Positions 10,930-22,187 of a stretch of 64,000 bases of DNA are shown piece after piece (position 1 is the first letter of the stretch; every line of letters begins with the position of its first letter). The position numbers were made by a program, and so were the translations under genes. The stretch spans positions 35,119,796-35,183,795 of the forward strand of contig NC_081842.1 in the NCBI RefSeq assembly GCF_963259705.1, read 5' to 3'. Below the pieces are notes generated by a model, which saw nothing but the letters and a program-made list of their open reading frames with translations, did no database searches and had not been told where the DNA came from. The stretch comes from Myotis daubentonii. Taxonomy: Eukaryota; Chordata; Mammalia; Chiroptera; Vespertilionidae.

Positions 10930-11146
10930 TTAAAAAAACATGTATTTTTATTGATTTCAGAGAGGAAAGAGGAGGGAGAGAGAGATAGAAATATCAATGA
11001 TGAGAGAGAATCATTGATCAGCTGCCTCCTGCATGCCCCACACTGAGGATCGAGCCTGCAACCCGGGGAGTGTCACCTGCAGGAATCGAACTGTGACTTC
11101 CTGGTTCATAGGTTGACTTTCCACCTCTGAGCCATGCCAGCTGGGC
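10930..11146 (-). mobile_element. Ves SINE
   Basis: A minus-strand copy from the TATTTTTATTGATTTCAGAG tail region to GAGCCATGCCAGCTGGGC. The flanking TGGTATTTACCTTTT and TGGTATTTGTCTTTT look like a slightly diverged target duplication inside the L1. Confidence 0.85.
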
Positions 11147-11309
11147 TGGTATTTGTCTTTTTCTGTCTGATTTATTTCACTTGGCACAATTCCCCCAAGG
11201 TTCATCTGTGTTGTTGCAAATGATAAGATATAATTCTTTTTTATGGCTGATTAATATTCCATTTATGTAACCATTGATGGATATTTAGGTCATTTTCATG
11301 TCTTGACTA

Positions 11310-11632
11310 TCCTATATAATAAAAGTGTAATATGCTAAGTGTCTGACTGATCGGTCAACCATTTGGTCAACCTCTCAACCAGTCATTATGCCATGCACTG
11401 ACCACTAGGGGGCAGATGCTCTGACCTGTAGGTTAGCTTGCTGCTGGGGCCTGGCTGATCAGGACTGGGAAAGAGGGCCAGACACACCCTGGAGCCCTCC
11501 TGTGGTCCCTCCCTGGTCGGCTGGCCCCCATCAGCCCCAATTGGGACTGGGTGAGATGGCCCCAATTGGCCCTGATCACCCGCCAGGCCAAGGGACCCCA
11601 CCCATGCATGAATTTGTGCACCAGGACTCTAT
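11310..11632 (+). mobile_element. Non-autonomous HeliBat Helitron
   Basis: It starts TCCTATATAATAAAAGTG after A and ends with the hairpin TGCATGAATTTGTGCA and CTCTAT before T (CTAG decayed to CTAT). It splits the old L1, whose sequence resumes directly on the right. CCACTAGGGGGCAG at 11402-11415 is a CTCF-like match. The right half has CCCCAATTGG repeats. Confidence 0.88.
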
Positions 11633-12060
11633 TTGTAAATAATATTTCTATGAAATGAACATGGTTGTGCATATATCTTTTCAAATTAGTGTTTTTGTTT
11701 TTTTTATCCTTTTTTTTGAGGGGGGGGGGGCAAGGGTAATTACCCAGAAGTGGAATCACTGAATCATATGGTAGTTCTATTTTTTAAATTTGAGGAGCCT
11801 ATTTACTGTTATCTATAATGGATGCACCAATTAACATTCCCACCAACAGTGCACAGTAGTTCCCTTTTCCGCACATCTTTACTAACACTTGTTATCTCTT
11901 GTTTTTTTAGGTTATAGCTATTGAAACAGGTGTGAGGTGATATCTCATTATGGTTTTGATTTGCATTTCCCTGATGACTTGTAATGGTGCTGAACATCTT
12001 TTCATGTACCTCTTGGTCTTTTGTACTAGTATATCTTCTTTGGGAGATGTTTATTCAGAC

Positions 12061-13308
12061 AATCAGAAAAAAACCCTCTATTTAGACTATACTTTTAAGA
12101 GAAAATTGCAAAAAAAAAAATAATTTAATTCATGAGTATGAAATTCTCTCTTTTTTCCCCCATATCTATCTTTTTCTATATAACCTTTCTCCTTTTTTTA
12201 TAAGAGAACATTTATCGGGTAAATTACAGAGGTAGATAATTTAATTTCTAGAAGAAATGGTCTTAGGAAACAAGTTATGGACTTAAAGGTAAGGCTCTTG
12301 GAGCTTAGGAGTGAGGAAGCTAATGGTAATGTGCCTGGGACAGAAGGGAAAGGGAAAAGCAGCTCATTTTTCTCTTTTGAATTAAAAAATCTCCTTGTAA
12401 TATGATCTGCTTCTTTATGATTATGCCCAATGTTATATGTTTAATATAATCACATATTAACATTCTACTGGAGTATGACATGAAAATATAATTGTCACTT
12501 CCTCCTTATTTAATGATGAATGTATCAGATGCGTTCAGTAGTACAATTCTTTTTTATTTTTGGTGTATCAAGGCATGCTAGGACAGTGATGAAAGACTAT
12601 TTCTATGGTATATTGGGGAAAATGGATGAAGGAAACTGCTTTAAACTGTAAGTGAGCAGATTAGGATCGAAGGGGGTGTTTAGCCTGTCTCAGGTCTCAG
12701 GTAAGGGGCTTACCGAGGGCTGAAGGGATTGTCATAGAATACTGTAGCCAGAGACAAGGTAGGAAGCTCTGTAAATTGAAATGGCTTAATAGTTGTATAC
12801 ATATCTCTTCAGATGAAAGTGAAAAAAATCAGTGAATCTTCTAGAGAGTTTGTCTTTTTGACTGATCGAAATTTCCCCCCCCCCCCAAATGTTGTTTCTA
12901 ACACATGATGAATAATCAGAAAAATTCAAGAAGCCCAAAGTTACATAGACAAGACATTCAAATGATTGGGTATTTTTTCAATTTTTATCCAGAAATCTGG
13001 CATCTTTTAACTTGTTGCCATAGGCACTATTTACCACTTCTATAATTAAAAATAAAAATACAAAACCCTGAATAATAATAGCAGCTACCCCTTGGGGGAA
13101 CCCAATATTTATCCGGCCCACACGAGCTCATTTTATCCTCGTAACATCCCTACAAAATGACCCTGGTTGTTTTCCTTAATTTATATTAGAGGAGTCTGAG
13201 CTTCATACATTTTAAGTAATCAAAAAACTACCTTCTAAATAGTGGATCTAGGATTTTTAAAAGGCCCACATGATTCCACAGCCTGAAATAAATGTGTTTG
13301 CCATGTCT
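12061..13308. other. Unassigned DNA, possible ancient MIR-age fragment
   Basis: Mostly unique, AT-rich DNA. At about 13100-13220 the run GAGCTCATTTTATCCTCGTA, then ACATCCCTACAAAATG, recalls old mammalian MIR/L2-age repeats, but the match is weak. A C run lies at 12876-12887. Confidence 0.5.
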
Positions 13309-13545
13309 CTAAGGAAGATTACTGACCTGCAGCATTTTTTGAATAACTAGTTTTTGGATTCCCAGTTTTAAGCTTTCAGGAGTTTCCCTCTCTTTCTCCA
13401 TCTTCCACTTTTGACTTGTACTTTCTGCATTCACCTCCAGCTCCTGTTTCCTGATCCTTTTTGCCAGTGATGTCTTATCCAGACAAAGTGTAGGGCATAC
13501 TGGCTGTGTCAGCAGGCTGGTAGTTCTGTGCAGACACTGAATCAT
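13309..13545 (-). other. Possible exon-like ORF, unidentified
   Basis: This 78-codon open frame lies in DNA not assigned to any repeat. Its C-terminal half is rich in charged residues and looks coiled-coil-like (KRIRKQELEVNAES, then KMEKEREtPESLKLG). On the minus strand the frame reads through CTGCAG|GTCAGT at 13327/13326, a good match to a splice donor, which would end an exon after the residues KMLQ. No convincing acceptor or partner exon was found, and I do not recognise the protein. It could be a chance frame. Confidence 0.2.
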
Positions 13546-13564
13546 GGTCTTGGCCTCACTAGCA

Positions 13565-13725
13565 TTTAGAACCTAGAACACCTGCTTTTAAATCCCAGCT
13601 TTGCTGCTTAGTAACCCTATGACTTGGACAAGCATCTGTTTGAGGCACAGTGTCTTCATCATTGTACAATGAAGGTAATAATAGTGCCTGCATTACATAG
13701 GATTGCTGTGAATATTAAATGACAT
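13565..13725 (+). mobile_element. MIR SINE fragment
   Basis: The order of segments matches MIR: CCCAGCTTTGCTGCTTAGTA, GACTTGGACAAGCAT, CATTGTACAATGAAGGTAAT, ATTGCTGTGAATATTAAATG. It is diverged, consistent with a mammal-wide ancient SINE. Confidence 0.65.
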
Positions 13726-13760
13726 TTAATTAATTAATAGTTATTAGCTATTATTATTAA

Positions 13761-14105
13761 CTAGAGGCCTGGTGCACGGATTGATGCACTGGTGGGGTCC
13801 CTCAGCCTGGCCTGCACCTTCTTGCAATCTGGGGATGTCAACTGCCCATTTCTCCCTGATCCCCACAGGCCAAGGGACCCCGCCAGGGCACGAATCCATG
13901 TACCAGGCCTCAAGTATGCACATAAGATCTTTGGTTAATCTCTTCCTGCCCTCCCCCTCCCCCTTTCCCTCTGAGATTCATCAGTCTGTTCCATGTTTCC
14001 ATGCCTGTGCATTGAGCGTCTGCTCCCTGGTGGTCAGTGCACCTCATAGCTACTGGTCGGAAGGTTGAACGGTCGAATGGTCGCTTAGGCTTTTATATAT
14101 ATAGA
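13761..14105 (-). mobile_element. Composite HeliBat Helitron carrying an opposite-strand Helitron end and an L1 piece
   Basis: The outer element opens CTAGAGGCCTGGTGCACG on the plus strand after A, and ends TTTTATATATATAGA before T. Inside, 13869-13914 reads as a plus-strand HeliBat 3' end (GGGCACGAATCCATGTACCA, then GGCCTCAAG). It is followed at 13915-14005 by sequence resembling the 3' UTR of the younger L1 here (TTTGGTTAATCTCTTCCTGC and a CCCTCCCCCT tract; compare 32395-32480). A reverse CTCF-like CTCCCTGGTGGTCAGTGC lies at 14023-14040. Confidence 0.8.
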
Positions 14106-14867
14106 TGCTAACGTCATGATCACTTTTATAACTTTTCTATAGGAAACGATTACTTAAGAAAAGAAGTGTTAATAAGCTGAATTTTAACATTTTGTAACAG
14201 TGAAATTTTTATTAGTGGTTTATCACTGAAATAATTGAGAGCCATATTACAATTACTAACATTTTCTATTCAGAATTTTGAATGTGTTGTCTTATATTAC
14301 ATAATGGAGGGTAGAGTTCAAGGAGAAAGTTGTCATGATGCTTAAGGTTACTTGTAGTAATTTTGTTTTGTTCTACTTTCTCATGTAGTGAAATATTTGG
14401 ATTTATAGGAAAGAGGTACAACATTGAAGCACATCTCAGTGATAGATAAAGGTCTTTTATTTTAATTTAAAAAATGTAATTAAGCTTTTAATTGTCAAAA
14501 TTTGATGTGTATACTATTTTATCAAAGCTCTCTTAAGTGCCAAGGAAATTCAATGACAGCAAACTTAGGAAGAGCTTTGCTTAGTTGGCAGATTTTAAAT
14601 AATCTCAATGGAGAGAGGAATTTGCTTGGGTAATATAGAACAATAGCCAATAAAAACATCCATCACATTTTATTGAATTGTATTCAAACATAAGTGTTTC
14701 TGGAGATCTGGGATTTCAGAGTATATCTATAAAAATTCCACTTGGCCTAAGTTCATTTCTTGCTCTAAGTTTCATATTGAAAATGGGATGCATTACTTCT
14801 CAAAATGATACACTAGACTGGGGACTGTCAAGTGATGTTCCTCCATGCCACATTTGTTCCTCAATCT
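14106..14867. other. Unassigned AT-rich DNA
   Basis: No recognisable gene or repeat. Short frames starting in this stretch extend into the neighbouring hAT remnant and are not supported. Confidence 0.55.
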
Positions 14868-15056
14868 ATTTCCATAATCAAAGTTTTATTGGAATACATA
14901 CCACTACGCTCAGTTGTTTACATATTGTCTGTGGCTGCTTCACATTGTAACAGCAAACAGCATAGTTGTAACAGAGACTATAGGGATAGCAGAGCCAAAA
15001 ACATTTACTATCTGGACCTTTACAGGAAAAAAAAAAGTTTGCTAGTCCTGCAGTAA
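14868..15056 (-). mobile_element. Old Charlie-type hAT DNA transposon fragment
   Basis: The minus strand reads as the familiar mammalian hAT remnant: AGTTTGCTAGTCCTGCAG on the right edge of the plus strand, then GTCCAGATAGTAAATG, TGAAGCAGCCACAGACAATA and CCAATAAAACTTTG. Only one terminus is kept, and open frames crossing it are chance. Confidence 0.65.
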
Positions 15057-16370
15057 ACAGATTTAAATACACATATGAGTGCTCATTTCAGCTTGATGCT
15101 TCATACTTTCTCTGCAGGGGAAATTAATTTTCCCCATTAGATTTTACTATGCATATTGATTAGAAACACTATTGTTTCATGTGTGCTGGTCTTTTCCTTT
15201 TCATTTTGATGATAAACTCCCAGAGGGTGATTAGCATTGTAGAAATATCCTTATAGAAAATATAAAAGATTGCAAACAGAAAGTAGGAAATGTGACTATA
15301 AAGATATTAAATGGGACGACAGATCCATCTTTTATATGATCACATTATTTTGTGAATCTCTTAACTAATTTAGTAAAGCAATTTATCGAGGTAAAAAATA
15401 GCACATTGACTTAATAGTTCATATGACTTGGAAAAAGGTATAAAATTATGGGTATCACAAAGCATTAAAGCAAGGTTTTTATGAGCATCATCTAGTTATT
15501 TCCCATTAGCATTATTAAACATAACCCTGTTTATTGATGTTTGAGTTCATTTAGCCCTGTTTTTGTATATGTAGTGTGTTTCTCCTCAGCATTTTGTGCC
15601 AATTTTCATCACATTTTCTTTCACTTTTGCTCATTTAGTTCTATCTTGGTTAGGTATTATTTTCATAACCTTCTACATATTTTATTGTATTCTATAAGTT
15701 CTCTCTTAGTTTGGAGTCCAGAATTGAGTGCACTCAGCTAGAGCTCTCAACAGTGCAAGAGTGATAGTGGGATTGACCCCCAACCCCTGTCATCTTGTGA
15801 GCGGTATTATGCATCATAATCATCAGCAAATAAAATCCATGTAAAAGCCATCTCCCTAAAGTCTCCTTTCTTTCTCTCTCTCTCTCTCTCAATACATTTG
15901 AATGAACACTGGGGGTGGACTTTACTAGAAGCAGAATCCAGTGAGAGTGAGCCCTCTGGAAGGATTTCAGCTCTTGCAGTAGTTCATTTGCACATAAGTA
16001 TACTTTACCTGCTCTCGGAGATGATGCTGATTATTTAAAAATCAGAGATGAAAAAAGAAACCCCAAAACAAGGTGATTTATTTGCTTTCTGGCAAACTTG
16101 AGTCTGTTTTGTAACCTTTGAAACAGGTTTTATGAGTGATACTATTAATATGTATATTCTAGAGTGTATTGTTAATCATTATTGCTCCACTGGGCCTCAG
16201 GATTACCTGTCGGCATTGTAATGCAACTTTTCTTAATATTTGCATTTGAAATAACAATGGATCTTAAGTCATCTCATATGTTTCTATGTATCAAATGGGA
16301 TCCACAAGAAGTAAGGGCTTGCCTCTGAAATAAAAATATTAAATTCCTCTTAAATAGGTGTACAACTTTC
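15057..16370. other. Unassigned unique DNA
   Basis: AT-rich DNA with a short (TC)n at 15870-15890. No coding or repeat signature is recognised. Confidence 0.55.
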
Positions 16371-16600
16371 ACCCTGACCAGTAGCACAATGGTTAGAGCA
16401 TTGACCCAAGCACTGATGGGCCCTGGGTTGACTCTGGGTCAAGGGTACCTACCTGGGTTGTAGGTTTGATCCCGGGCCCCAGTGAGGGTATGTGCAAGAG
16501 GCAACCAATTCTTGTGTCTCTCACATCAAAGTTTCTCTCTCTCCCCCTTCCTCCTTCCCTTCCACACTCTCTAAAAAAAATTCAAAGGAAAAAATGTCCT
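16371..16600 (+). mobile_element. Ves SINE, diverged
   Basis: A plus-strand copy: CCCTGACCAGTAGCACAATG (tRNA-like head), GGTAGGTTTGATCCC-like B box at about 16460, a pyrimidine-rich tract (TCTCTCTCTCCCCCTTCC) and an A-rich end. The tRNA part contains an extra GGGTTGACTCTGGGTC segment. Confidence 0.75.
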
Positions 16601-17988
16601 CAGGTGAGGATTAACAACAACAATGAAAAATATGTAGAATTTTTAAAATCAATGTTGTTTTTATACTTCTGAAATAAACTATGTAACCCTAATAGTTGTG
16701 TTTAAATGCTCTCCAGGGTAGATGAAATCCTTTTTCAAAGATAGTTCTATAAGTAGAAACAGAGTAAACAATTGGTACTTCATTTATAATATAGTTCAGT
16801 GCACCAGCCATTTATTGTCTACTTTGTGAAATTCCTGTTCAGATTGTAGGGAATGCAGTGATGATGCCAGATCTCCGTGTGTGGATGAAGAGGATTGAAG
16901 ACAGACATGAGCACATACAACTTTTAGAGTGTGTAGATCCATTACTATGACTTAAGCTCCCATCTTTCAAAGAATGAAAACAATACCAGAAACCGAACTT
17001 GAAGTTCCAGATGAATGCACCAGCATTTAATTGTTATAACAAATACAAGACACACTTTCCAGTAACTCAATATTTGTATGCAAATATCAGCAAATACAAC
17101 TTAAGCTAATCTTTTAAAAATATATTTAAACAAACTCTGTAGATAAATTAGAACCAAGGGACTTCGTTACTTTATGGAGTTCTATAATCAGGTCATTTCT
17201 CTGGGATCTAGAATTTGAGCCCATAATGTTATGGTTGTGGTGGCATATAAAATGGCCAAAATGCATGTTCTTTTTATTTGCTATGCACACATTTTATTTT
17301 ATGCAGTTTCCCAGTTCAGCAAATACCTATGACTAATAGGTGATAGGTACTGGGCTAGGTCTTGGATTGGACTGCATTTTCACTGAACATTATACTTTGT
17401 GTGTGTTCTTTTTTCAGAAGTGGGTTTACAATTGCTTTGCTACTGCACCAAGCACTTAGCATATGATCAAAGAACAATAGCATGAATAAATAAAGTGAAA
17501 TATTTAGACTGCTTAATTTGGGATTTCTCAAGTTACAAAGTCTAGTGAAATTTTACCTTTGCTGATAATTTCATTTTTCCTTGGGAATTTAAAATATCAA
17601 AGCCTTTTAAGATTAACTTAAATTGTGTTTGCTGATATTTCCATACAAATACTGAGTGACTGGACAGTGTGTCCTGAATCGGTCAGTCACGCTCCATATT
17701 GCTGTTTTTAATAAACACAGTGCTCTTTTAATAAAAAAGAGGTAATTGGTTTGTAAGGCTGACATTTATTTAGACACCTGCTTTAGAATGTTTTCTTCTA
17801 ATTGAAAGACAAGAGGAAAATAAATTGGGCGATGACTATTGAGGACGGGCTATTTTAGTTTTTCGTAGGGATCACCTTTTTTAAATTACTGAGTTATGAT
17901 ATTGAAAATGAAGGGCAAGCTCCTTGTTGGGGGAAAGTGTTAGAGTAGCCCTAATGCAAAATCTTATTAAGCAACTGTCAGGATTCCT
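16601..17988. other. Unassigned unique DNA
   Basis: No recognisable gene. Weak ancient-repeat resemblance at 17300-17380 (CAGCAAATACCTATGACTAA). The stretch 17640-17860 is free of recognisable repeats. Confidence 0.5.
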
Positions 17989-18267
17989 CTATTTTACCCT
18001 CCCCTCCCCTATTCTGTAAGAAGCAACTGTCGTTTTGAGTGAGTGTACTGCCAAAGAGACATTTACAAATAAATGAAAAATGTCACAATTGATTTCACTC
18101 CTTCCAGAATACCGTGTGTCAGCTTTGTCACGAACCGTCTTTTTTACTCTGTGTTTTAGATCTTCCAGCTGGACACTGGGAATAGCTTTTGATGGTTCAG
18201 GGACTCTCTCACTTGACCCCAGGTAAGCCCTCTGTTGGTGACCTTTTACAAATGTTTGTAAAACCAT
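17989..18267 (-). other. Unidentified 92-codon ORF in non-repeat DNA
   Basis: This is the longest minus-strand frame in this stretch that is not in a recognised repeat. The middle part (LEDLKHRVKKTVRDKADTR) has a coding-like charge pattern; the C-terminal third does not. No domain, signal peptide or homology is recognised and splice sites around it are weak. Possible exon or chance frame. Confidence 0.15.
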
Positions 18268-19540
18268 CCAGCAACTTGAGAATATAAAAACCTTATTTCC
18301 TACTTCTTCCTGTAACTGAGGTTTTTGTCAAAAAGCATTCAGATATTCATATCATTTACTTACATTTTGGACATTGGGAAAAATTATTTCATGCATTATA
18401 AAACATTGTCAAAGTATACAATTTTATTTCACATTATCTTTTCCAGTACAATGTTGTTGTTTTTTTAAATTATCATCATGCTTAATCTAATAATAAAACT
18501 AATTACAATGTTACTTATAAAGAGGATATCTAGGTATGCTTTTACTATATTTTCAAAGAACTCTATAGATGTCTAAATTTCTATCACTCTTTCAAAAATA
18601 AGTTTATCTTGACTATATAAGTCTGTCATACAATTTACATAAAAGATCATTGATTATTCATTCATTATTGCCATCACCTTAAGTCAGTCTACCAGCAAAA
18701 GTGCTATCATGCTGACATTATTGAGGTCATTTACCATGTTAAGCAATGATATGAATTAGCTTATGTAAATGTTTCACAGTGGTATTTGAATTCTCAGTTA
18801 ATATGGATTTGGAAAAAAAAATTAGAAATTGCTAGCAGTAGTTTTTATTATAGATATTACATTAAAGGAAAGTAAATCTTTACATAAATATATTTTAAGA
18901 GATTTAAATCAATATAATTAGTTATAGATCATGCTATCATTTGAGATAATTTAGCTCTCTACTTGAAAGATCATGGAATGAACTAATTAGCTATATTCTG
19001 TTTCTCTTGGAAAATAGAAGTTGAAGTAATCACTTTCATTCAACTAATATTTATTGAGCATTCATTCAGTGCAGCTACTTTACATGAATGACATGATGGT
19101 GAAGAACCTGCATCTGCTTCTCAAGAGTTTGCAGATTAGTACTGGCCAGTCAAGACAATCGGCAAGTACAACTTAGTGTGATGAGTGAAAACAAAAGGAT
19201 AAGCATGGGAAATGCGGTGAGCAGCTAGCCAGGCTGGGATACATGTTCAGGGAGTGAGGTGGTAATGGAAGGTTGAAGAACATTTAGTTACAAAGTAGAT
19301 TATGACAACTGAAGTATAGTATTTAAGGTAGAGAGATATGTCTAAAGAATTAAGGAAGGGACAGTTCATGAGCGTTCCCATGAGCTGTATTTAGGAATTC
19401 AGTTATAGTTGTGAACAGTGGTAGTAGTTAAACTGGAAAGACTTCATCTGGTATTGGACATTCCAAATCCAGTTGGCTGAATTCTCATAGTACGCTTGCT
19501 ATATATAATAACCAGGAAGGTGGGACAGTCTTCTTTATTT
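18268..19540. other. Unassigned DNA with an ancient repeat trace
   Basis: Largely AT-rich unique DNA. At about 19035-19140 CATTCAACTAATATTTATTG followed by AGCATTCATTCAGTGCA is typical of very old mammalian L2/MIR-age repeats; exact family not assigned. Confidence 0.5.
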
Positions 19541-19764
19541 AAAAAATTTTTTTTGAGATGTTTTAATTGATTTTAAAGAGAGAGAAAGGGAGAGAGAGAG
19601 AGAGATAAACATCGATGAGAGACAAACATCGACTGGCTGTCACTGCACACCCTCTACTGGGGATCAAGCTGGTAACCCAGGCATGTGCCCTGATCAGGAA
19701 TTGAACCAGTGACCTCTTGGTGCATAGAATGACACTCTATCTACAGAGACACACCGGTCAGGGC
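19541..19764 (-). mobile_element. Ves SINE
   Basis: A minus-strand copy from a T-rich tail through TTAATTGATTTTAAAGAGAG, the ACTGGGGATCAAGCTGGTAA segment, to GAGACACACCGGTCAGGGC. CAGTCTTC occurs on both sides (about 19525 and 19765), a probable target duplication. Confidence 0.85.
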
Positions 19765-19766
19765 AG

Positions 19767-20431
19767 TCTTCCTCTTTTTCATCTATATAAAAAGAATATA
19801 TTTCCTAGAATGTAAGGTCTTTGTGAGCAAGCACCTGGGCTAATTTGCTTTGTTCTCCCAAGATCTATTGCAGTACTTTGCACACAGCAGTCTCTCAATA
19901 TTTATAGTGTGGGATTACAGAATGGAAAAATCTGGAAAATTGAGTAGATTGACTTTACAGAGGCTCCCCCCAAAGACTGAGTATTTATGGTCATATATTC
20001 TTTGCCCTGATCAGTTGTCACAAATGACAAAATTCGTTTTAACATTTCCTCTTTACTGTTATATTCACAATAAGAGGTCTCATCAAAGAATATCAATACA
20101 AAATACCATTTTGAAATAAACAGTGTGTCAATTCAAAAATAACAATTACATGTCAATACATTTTCTTCAAACAACCTAAAAATAGTTGAGAGGAAACTAA
20201 GAATAGGTGAAGTAAATAATTTAGCAAAATATAAAATTGCCAAAATGTTAAATGTTTAGTTAACTATAGAAAATATGTAGTCAAAATACATTATACATGT
20301 TTTATTTTGTAATGAGATAGAGATGAAATAATAACAATCATTAAATTAATCTGATATTATAAGATAATGTATTTAATTTAATGAGGAGCCTTTAAAAATA
20401 TGGTGGTTTGTAAATTACCAAGTTACTTTTA
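19767..20431. other. Unassigned AT-rich DNA
   Basis: No gene or repeat recognised; frames at 19850-20119 have no domain. Confidence 0.55.
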
Positions 20432-21170
20432 TCTGCATATATAAAACCCTAATATGCAAATAGACCAAATGGCAGAACAACTGAACAACGGAACAACCGG
20501 TCACCATGACATTCACTGACCACCAGGGGGCACGTGTGGAGCATGGCAGGCGTCAGCTGTGGCAGGATGGCGAGGCGCTGGTCACTGTCATGGGGCGAGC
20601 CTCTAGTGGTTACTGGAATTCTTTGTTCCCATGCACCGTGGTCCCGCCGGCACTCACACTTGCTGTCGCGCTGGAGCCACTGCTCACAACCACAGACAGT
20701 GCTTAGCGCCAGCCCTGATTGCTCGGCGCCGTCAGCAGGTGTGAGCGGCGGCTGCTGGCCTTCATCACCCCTTAGGGTTTCTCCACCTCCCCCTGCTCCT
20801 GAGGGGCGACCAGGGTCGGCAGCTGCCTCTCGCATCTGCTGCTGGTTATGGCCCTGCTCACACCCATTGCCGGTGCCGGGCCCGCTTGCACCCACAGCTG
20901 GTCCCGGAGCTGCTGCTCACACTCGCTGACGGCACCGGCCCTGCTCACACCTGCTGCTGGCACCAGCCCCAATCGCTCCATGCTGTCAGCGGGTGTGAGC
21001 GGAGCTGGCACCATCAGCACGTGGGAGCGGCGGTGGCAGGGGCAGGGCTGCCAGCAGACAGGGGACCAGGGTCCATGGCGGGAGGGGCCGAGACCTGCCC
21101 TCGTGCCCACCGCAGCCTCGCAGCTCACAGTTCCTTCCAAGGTGCATGAATTTGTGCACCGGGCCCCTAG
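20432..21170 (+). mobile_element. Non-autonomous HeliBat Helitron, long GC-rich type
   Basis: It starts TCTGCATATATAAAACCC after A and ends with the hairpin GTGCATGAATTTGTGCAC plus GGGCCCCTAG before T. A CTCF-like CCACCAGGGGGCAC lies at 20520-20533. The GC-rich interior repeats GCTCACACC(T/C)GCTG-type blocks. Several overlapping frames of 66-148 codons on both strands come from this composition and resemble no protein. Its ends and layout match the shorter copy at 56808-57321. Confidence 0.9.
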
Positions 21171-21668
21171 TAATATATATTATTTTATAGTGTGGACATT
21201 TTGTATTTAGTTATAAAAGTAGATTTTGTGTTTCTTACCATTTTAAGGTTCTCCATTCTAGAGACTTTTCTTTGATTGGCCTTTCTGAGATTATTACTTT
21301 AAAATATGCTATCAGTCACTTTGCTGCCTGATTATCTTTGAGACCAGTGGAGCATTTCTGTGAATTTTTTTGGTCTGACCACATGAAGTTCTACAAGGAC
21401 TATAAAGATTCACCCAAGACTGCACAGAATAGGATATAAAAGTATAAAACCTAACTATATATAATATTCAAGCATTCAAGAAAATATGAACAAGAATGTC
21501 AAGTTGCACACAGAATCAGTCCACCTTGTTGTCCATAGTCTAATGTTATCATTTTGCAATATGAAGAGGAGTCAGTTCTCAAAGAAATGATTCCTGGTAT
21601 TTTGGAAGAATTGGCATTTATCTGGGTTGCTATCAGTCAAAATGAAGGTCAAGAAAACTTGGAATGTT
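21171..21668. other. Unassigned AT-rich DNA
   Basis: No gene or repeat recognised. Confidence 0.55.
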
Positions 21669-21689
21669 GTGAAGGGGATCTGGATATGT

Positions 21690-21731
21690 CACCCCAAAAT
21701 ATGCCTCTTTGGAGTAAGACCTATTTGAGCT
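21690..21731 (+). repeat. 42-bp direct repeat, outer copy
   Basis: Identical over 42 bases to 22484-22525 inside the nearby Helitron; it starts CACCCCAAAATATGCCTC and ends CCTATTTGAGCT. Sequence on either side differs. Confidence 0.95.
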
Positions 21732-22187
21732 GACGGCTGTTGCCTTATTTTCCTAAAAGCAGAACCTCCCAAAAGAATCCAGAAGTCATTGCATCCTCTT
21801 CTGGGTCGCAACTCTAATCTCACTATGTTACAGGGTAGGAGCTCGTCTCTCCCTGTTGCCAATAGGGGTGGAGTTCTTGTGATATCCCGAGAAAAGAAAT
21901 TTTGCGAAACACCATCTCTGTCCCCAGGTGTGATTGACAGACAAGTACCTTCTCTATGTCACCCCAACTTTACTGGGCATGTGTCTATCTTCCCTGTTGG
22001 GTCTCTGGTGAGTGTGAAATTGCAGCTTCCTGGTGAAGCTGCCCAAATGACTTGCTTATAATGTCTGGCCTTCCCCCTTTCTCCTTTCCTATTATTGATA
22101 ACTAGATAATTGCAACAGTATCAACTAAACCCAGACATTGTCACAAGGCTATGCTATACCCCATCTATTCTCTTAAGGGCCCTTTTA

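Larger units (their letters stand above)
9483..12060 (-). mobile_element. Old L1M, 3' UTR and ORF2 C-terminal part, with nested insertions
   Basis: Four pieces form one minus-strand L1: 9483-9676 (ATATTGCAAAATGATTATCA, L1M 3' UTR type), 10738-10929, 11147-11309 and 11633-12060 (ACCCAGAAGTGGAATCACTG, CAACAGTGCACAG, TTTGATTTGCATTTCCCTGA). They are split by two Helitrons in the same orientation, one Ves SINE and one plus-strand Helitron. The coding part is full of stops. The same 3' UTR type recurs at 53235-53510. Confidence 0.8.

Noticed and set aside
20449..21210. Overlapping frames of 120-148 codons
   Set aside because: GC-rich Helitron interior with few stop codons; both strands open, no homology seen.
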